Positions 48,199-51,953 of a stretch of DNA of 51,953 bases are shown here, in pieces. Under the pieces are notes generated by a model. That model did no database searches. It was not told where the DNA came from and worked only from the letters and a program-made list of their open reading frames with translations. Origin of the DNA: a virus. The stretch lies in the IMG/VR virus record IMGVR_UViG_3300036670_000017, positions 1 through 51,953 of that record; one strand, written 5' to 3'. The position numbers were made by a program, and so were the translations under genes. The number at the start of each line of letters is the position of its first letter. Positions within the stretch are counted from its first letter, which is position 1.

Positions 48199-50714
48199 TA
48201 CGCACCTCTCAGTCCGGCCATAGATTCAGCCATGATAATAGCACGCACCCTGACGTTAGTCGAGACACGCACCTCGAAGGTGTCCGCGCGGTACCCACCG
48301 GGCAGGCGAAACGCCGTGGCGTCATTCCGGGAGTTGCTGTATATCAGCTTCTTGTTCACAAAGAACTGAAAAGTTACAGACCCGGTGCTTACACGCAGGT
48401 CGCGCAGGTTGCTGCCCGCGACTTGTAGTTCATTCGCGGTTACCGTGCCTAGCGCGCCCAGCACATCGTTATTCGCGATAATAGCGGCGTTGTACGCCCT
48501 AATGTTCGTGTTCTCGAGTACAAGAGCGGCAGCGTCGTCTTCACTGTTGAAGTCTCCGACAATCTGCGCCGCGCCCAAGTTGAGGGGTGACTTGGTCGTG
48601 AAAACCTTAGACTTCCAGTCCAGAACCGCGTTACCGACCTGCAGGGAGTTCCACAGCCAGACTTGGTCGCCCGCAGCGTAAAAGAACCGATCAGTCTTAG
48701 CGTCGTAGTACGCAGCGGTAAAGCGAATGTCAGACTGCACCAAATGTCCGCCAACTTCCTCGTTGCGCTCGAACAAGAACGTGTTCAGGCCGTCCGAGCC
48801 AAAGTAGCGACCCCGGTAGTACGCTCCGTACAGATTTGTAGGGTCGTAATCTTGCGGCCAAGTCGCCCAACTGTGTACGTTCTTAGTGAGGTAGTCTGTG
48901 CCGATGGTGGTAGAGTAAACCGCCAGACCGCCAGCAGACGCCCAAACCACACCGAAACCGATGTTGATAACGGAGCGCTTTGACACACACGGCAAGATGT
49001 AGTCCGTGCGGGTGATGGACATCGCCGCAGGGTTGTTGCCGTCCAGCTTCCATGGTGTGCGGTCAGTCAGCGCTAGCAACGTGGTGCCGTAAGCACCCAG
49101 CGCCACAATCTTAGAGTCCACCTGTAGGCGGTACTTGATCGGCCAAGCGTGCGGAACACCCGGTTCAGCAAAGCAGATGGTGTTATCAAAAAAGCCGACC
49201 ATCATACTGTTGTGGATTGCCAGCAGCCCCTGCATGCGCTCGTCAGGTTGGTCGTAGTCCAGCGACTCCAAGATGTTGTCTAGCGTGCTCACATCCTGCT
49301 CGTCGACGAAGGACAGCGCCGCGCGGAACTCCAGCGCGCCAGTCAGAGCCTCGGCCTTAAGTGGGTCTTCGACGGATGTGTCCACAAAGCGAAATGTATT
49401 GTTGTCGATCTTCGTGATCTCGAACACCCCGGCGACCAGTCCTGAGTCGTCAGTGGGGCGGATGGCCAGCAGGTCACCGCTAATAAAGCCGTGTGCTGTG
49501 CGCGTAACGGTTACCACGTCGGTAGCTACGAGGCGCTCAAACGTGCCGGACACTGCGTCCACGGTGTAGCTGAGCTCGCCCGCCAGTGCCAAACCTTCGG
49601 TGGGGACGGCCAGCGAGGCGTCGATAAATGTGAAGCTGTCGTCGCTCACGCGAGTAACGGTAAACGTGCCTTCTACGAGGCCGCTCTCGTCTGTAACCGT
49701 GGTGCGGATGACGTACCCAGTCTGCAGATCGTGTGCGGTTTTGGTGACGGTTACCAGCGCGACTCCCGCGAGGCGCGCGTAGTCTGCCGCGATGCTGGGC
49801 ACCATGTCCAGCTCTGCAACGCGGAAGTAGTCAGAACCAGACACACCAGCCACTGTGCGATAGACACGCACCTGCAAGCCGGGCTCTTGGTAGCCTTCGC
49901 CGTGAGTCCACAGGCTCGGAATACTCGAGATCGTAGTGGTCTGGCCTTCTTTTAAGAAGATTGTGGGCGACGGCTCGGAAGGCACGGACTCTTCGCCCCA
50001 AGCGGTTAGATACGTGTATATGTAGCTGCGGGGCTTAGTGATGCCAGATAAGTCGACTTTGCCGTCTGTGTTAGCGGCGCTTACCTCAGCTGGTCCAAAG
50101 TTAAAGTAGCTAAACGATGTATCGTCGATAACAGTGACCTGCACGTTGGAAAGGTTGTACGCGACGTTCGCCCCGGTGAACCCAGTAACAGTGGCGAAGT
50201 CGCCAGTCGTCAGGCCGTGCGGCTCGCTGGTCACCAGTGTCGCGTTGTTGCCGGAGTCGCGCAGGCGTGACACAGTAGTCTTCTGCGTAAACGGGGTAGC
50301 CTCGGCCACGGGCACGACTGTTGGCAGGGGTAAACCCATGCGGTAACTGGCGCTGGGGAACTGGGTTCCGCTGGTCGCCAAGTCAAAGTCGGTAACACGA
50401 GGGTAATCTTGGCCAGTGTAGTAGACTCGCTGCGACTGGTCGCCTTCGACCTGCGCGGTTGCCACGTCGACATCGGTAGTCCAGTGCAACCAGTTCAGCT
50501 CGCCCGTCTCGGGGTCCTCCATCGGGTAGATGGTGCGGATGGTGCCCTCTTTATCCAGCGTAGACGTGCGCTCAGGGCGTCGGTATGGCAGCAGGTCACC
50601 AGACGAGAGGTCAAGGTTAAACGCATACTGCGCTACGGTGTCCGGCAGGAGTTCGCCAGAAATCTTTGGAGCTTCACCAAAGAATCTCTGGATTTTAAGG
50701 GCTACACCGGGCAT
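48198..50714 (-). CDS. Large tail protein (tubular/nozzle-like)
   Basis: An 838-residue soluble, beta-rich protein with many short repeated motifs such as VVTVTRTAHGFISGD and VTVTKTAHDLQTGY (residues 175-480), which are alternating beta-hairpin modules. The N-terminus (MPGVALKIQRFFGEAPKISGELLPDTVAQYA) and the region SKIVALGAYGTTLLALTDRTPWKLDG match the large nozzle-like tail proteins of podoviruses. It would form the tail tube tip or hub. It follows a small membrane protein gene and has an AGGTAAACC site. I see no tail-sheath or tape-measure gene, which supports a short-tailed virion. Confidence 0.72.
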   Translation of the reverse strand: MPGVALKIQRFFGEAPKISGELLPDTVAQYAFNLDLSSGDLLPYRRPERTSTLDKEGTIRTIYPMEDPETGELNWLHWTTDVDVATAQVEGDQSQRVYYTGQDYPRVTDFDLATSGTQFPSASYRMGLPLPTVVPVAEATPFTQKTTVSRLRDSGNNATLVTSEPHGLTTGDFATVTGFTGANVAYNLSNVQVTVIDDTSFSYFNFGPAEVSAANTDGKVDLSGITKPRSYIYTYLTAWGEESVPSEPSPTIFLKEGQTTTISSIPSLWTHGEGYQEPGLQVRVYRTVAGVSGSDYFRVAELDMVPSIAADYARLAGVALVTVTKTAHDLQTGYVIRTTVTDESGLVEGTFTVTRVSDDSFTFIDASLAVPTEGLALAGELSYTVDAVSGTFERLVATDVVTVTRTAHGFISGDLLAIRPTDDSGLVAGVFEITKIDNNTFRFVDTSVEDPLKAEALTGALEFRAALSFVDEQDVSTLDNILESLDYDQPDERMQGLLAIHNSMMVGFFDNTICFAEPGVPHAWPIKYRLQVDSKIVALGAYGTTLLALTDRTPWKLDGNNPAAMSITRTDYILPCVSKRSVINIGFGVVWASAGGLAVYSTTIGTDYLTKNVHSWATWPQDYDPTNLYGAYYRGRYFGSDGLNTFLFERNEEVGGHLVQSDIRFTAAYYDAKTDRFFYAAGDQVWLWNSLQVGNAVLDWKSKVFTTKSPLNLGAAQIVGDFNSEDDAAALVLENTNIRAYNAAIIANNDVLGALGTVTANELQVAGSNLRDLRVSTGSVTFQFFVNKKLIYSNSRNDATAFRLPGGYRADTFEVRVSTNVRVRAIIMAESMAGLRGA

Positions 50715-50725
50715 GGTTTACCTAA

Positions 50726-50911
50726 CTAGGAAGGGTCTCGCGGCTTGCGTGAGACAATGGACTGAACGGTCTCGGTTTCCCAGATGCGAATAAGCGTCCA
50801 CACAATGGTAAAACAGGCGGCCACGGCGGGTAAGAAATCCACAAGTGTTCCTAACACAGTAAAAACAGACGCGAAATCCACCACGGTTTTGGTTGAGTCG
50901 GATATGTTCAT
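50726..50911 (-). CDS. Small membrane protein, possible second holin-like protein
   Basis: A 61-residue protein with one strong hydrophobic segment (about residues 13-43, with a proline in the middle: FASVFTVLGTLVDFLPAVAACFTIVWTLIRIW), so one or two short transmembrane helices, and a charged C-terminus. Similar mini membrane proteins occur near the tail and lysis genes of T7-like phages, including class II holins. The circular genome places it a few genes after the M15 peptidase. A holin or antiholin role is possible. Confidence 0.6.
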   Translation of the reverse strand: MNISDSTKTVVDFASVFTVLGTLVDFLPAVAACFTIVWTLIRIWETETVQSIVSRKPRDPS

Positions 50912-50912
50912 G

Positions 50913-51167
50913 TTAGCAATTCCAAGCCTTAAGGCTCTTGTTTATACGACTGTTCGGGTCTTTCGCGGTCTTCTCGCTAGTGAGCTTCTTCTTCATGCCT
51001 TCCATGCGAGCGCAGAACGAGTCTTTACGCTTGCCGCCCTCTGGCTGGGGAGCCTTGAGGCCGGGCTTGCCGGGGTTGGCTTTGTTGTAAGAAGCACGGC
51101 CTTTAGCGTTCAAGCCGCCAGCCTCACTTTTACCCTCTTTACGCTGCCATGCAGCAGTCTTAGCCAC
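50913..51167 (-). CDS. Small basic phage protein (DUF6321-like)
   Basis: An 84-residue basic protein starting with GTG, with AWQRKEGKSEAGGLNAKGRASYN, RKDSFCARMEGMKKK and SRINKSLKAWNC, a highly conserved trio of motifs found in many tailed phages and in the family I relate to DUF6321. Its function is unknown. The start codon is immediately next to the upstream stop, so the genes are coupled. A cysteine ends the protein. Confidence 0.8.
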   Translation of the reverse strand: MAKTAAWQRKEGKSEAGGLNAKGRASYNKANPGKPGLKAPQPEGGKRKDSFCARMEGMKKKLTSEKTAKDPNSRINKSLKAWNC

Positions 51168-51410
51168 TTACTTACCTACTTTGTACGGCGTACACTTGAC
51201 TGTGCGTGCAGGAGCACCCACCATGCCGCCGTGCTTGTACGTGGTGACAGCTGCGTCGTAGGCCGCTGCGGTCTTCTTACGAGTTTCGGACTCATCCTTC
51301 TGGGCCTGCATTTTTTTGCGGTCGGCAGAAGAGACGTACAAGTCGCCATCAGCTTCAGGATTGCGGGACTTGTAGGCACCCATGGTGCCGGGTTTGGTAG
51401 ACGAAGGCAT
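51168..51410 (-). CDS. Small basic protein between peptidase and DUF6321-like genes
   Basis: An 80-residue protein starting MPSSTKPGTMGAYKSRNPEADGD. It is rich in Lys, Ala and Thr, has a helical central segment (SADRKKMQAQKDESETRKK), and ends KHGGMVGAPARTVKCTPYKVGK, a tail seen in other phage miniproteins. No membrane segment is present. The AGGAG site is strong. Its function is unknown. Confidence 0.65.
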   Translation of the reverse strand: MPSSTKPGTMGAYKSRNPEADGDLYVSSADRKKMQAQKDESETRKKTAAAYDAAVTTYKHGGMVGAPARTVKCTPYKVGK

Positions 51411-51433
51411 ATACGCTCCTAAGATGGTGTCTG

Positions 51434-51463
51434 ATTGTAATCTATAGGCCCCAAAGGGCGCAA
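51434..51463 (-). promoter_or_regulatory. Weak candidate promoter after the peptidase gene
   Basis: On the minus strand a TACAAT (51439-51434) lies about 24 bases before the 51410 start, with only a poor -35-like TTGCGC (51463-51458) 18 bases upstream. A GC-rich hairpin-like stretch (GCCC-TTTG-GGGC) sits between. It could re-initiate transcription of the second half of the late genes, but the evidence is thin. Confidence 0.35.
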
Positions 51464-51468
51464 CGCTT

Positions 51469-51933
51469 TTATGCCACTAGGCCGCTCAAGTAAACCGTCT
51501 TGCCGTTCTGTTTTGTGGCGGTAAGCGCCTGCTTCTTGTTATCCGCAGGGTTGTAGCTTACGTGCACCCAACCTGAATCTGGGACGCCGGGAGTGTAGAA
51601 CTCAAGAATGACTTGGCGGAAGTTCAGGTTATCTACGAGCCACTGTGCCAGCTCAGCGTTAGCCACCCCGGGAATCTCGATGTCCGCAGCCATACCCTTA
51701 CAGTGATCTGACGTTTTAGAGCCGCCCACTTTAGTGTTTACCTCAACACTGCGAAAGCCGGAGTTGACTTTAACGGGCATGCCGAAGCGCTCACGCACAG
51801 GCTGTAACACGCATTCACACAGGATGGTCAGGTTCTCTAGCTGGTCGGCATCGGGGGTATTGTCGATGTCATGGCGTAGGGCGGTTTCGCTTTTGGTCAT
51901 CTCCGCAAGGGAGAAGTTGGCGGTTAGTTTCAT
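51469..51933 (-). CDS. M15-family peptidase (endolysin)
   Basis: A 154-residue zinc peptidase of the M15 (D-Ala-D-Ala carboxypeptidase/endopeptidase) type. VNSGFRS-VEVN (residues 57-66), GGSKTSDH77-CKGMAAD84-IEI and W-V-H124-VS provide the zinc ligands H77, D84 and H124. It cleaves peptide cross-links of peptidoglycan and has no signal peptide, so a holin should release it. The holin and a small secreted protein precede it across the circle junction. Its first 24 codons also appear at 1-72. Confidence 0.92.
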   Translation of the reverse strand: MKLTANFSLAEMTKSETALRHDIDNTPDADQLENLTILCECVLQPVRERFGMPVKVNSGFRSVEVNTKVGGSKTSDHCKGMAADIEIPGVANAELAQWLVDNLNFRQVILEFYTPGVPDSGWVHVSYNPADNKKQALTATKQNGKTVYLSGLVA

Positions 51934-51953
51934 ATAAACTCTTCTTTAGGTAT
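51862..51953. repeat. Terminal direct repeat, right copy (circular assembly overlap)
   Basis: Exact copy of positions 1-92. It contains the start of the M15 peptidase gene and the last bases of the upstream small secreted-protein gene. Position 51933 here corresponds to position 72 at the left end. Confidence 0.95.

Noticed and set aside
50784-51422. 212-codon frame on the plus strand
   Set aside because: It is the complement of the three small minus-strand genes, which have ribosome sites and recognisable motifs.

Overview
The window is a complete or near-complete genome of a tailed double-stranded DNA phage (Caudoviricetes). The last 92 bases (51862-51953) repeat the first 92 exactly, so the assembly closes into a circle of about 51,861 bp. 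The gene set (terminase, portal, scaffold, coat, tail proteins, a lytic transglycosylase virion protein, and a large internal virion protein, with no tape-measure, tail-tube or sheath protein that I can recognise) suggests a short-tailed, podovirus-like virion. Sigma70-type promoters, an M15 peptidase lysis gene and the overall gene style suggest a Gram-negative, probably proteobacterial host. That host is an inference. I see no integrase, recognisable repressor, phage RNA polymerase, tRNA or CRISPR array.

Layout. Transcription diverges from about 15.4-15.8 kb and converges at about 36.4 kb. The minus strand carries the late genes. From 15.4 kb down to 1.2 kb these are small and large terminase, portal, scaffold, coat, neck/adaptor proteins, tail fibres and two tandem RCC1-repeat proteins. 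Next comes the lysis cassette (membrane protein, holin, small secreted protein, M15 peptidase), which crosses the circle junction at position 72 / 51933. From 51.4 kb down to 36.4 kb come small membrane and basic proteins, an 838-residue tail protein, low-complexity virion proteins, the transglycosylase protein, a 2,045-residue giant protein and an HNH-like protein. A dedicated promoter (about 10.99 kb) and two tandem terminators (about 8.7 kb) bracket the scaffold/coat genes.

The plus strand carries the early/middle genes from 15.8 to 36.4 kb. It starts with a 213-residue protein of unknown function flanked by 13-bp iterons; four of these sit at an exact 26-bp period at 16.50-16.59 kb. An AT-rich, gene-free stretch follows and is the best replication-origin candidate. 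Then come many small unknown genes, and a module of an AAA (MoxR-like) ATPase with a VWA/HExxH protein. After these are an HNH nuclease, a MazG-like NTP pyrophosphatase and a replication/recombination block: family A DNA polymerase, Cas4/RecB-like nuclease, VRR-NUC nuclease, SNF2-type helicase, ssDNA-binding protein and a primase-helicase.

The most striking unexplained structure is a 16-bp palindrome, TAATCCC(AC/GT/AT)GGGATTA, present 11 times in the early region (15.67-25.87 kb). In six copies its first three bases are the TAA stop codon of the preceding gene. In two cases it begins exactly 52 nt after the -10 box of a near-consensus sigma70 promoter. A second motif, ACTTGTTYACT, recurs in several of the same leaders. 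Together they look like an undescribed regulatory or RNA-processing network for the early genes.
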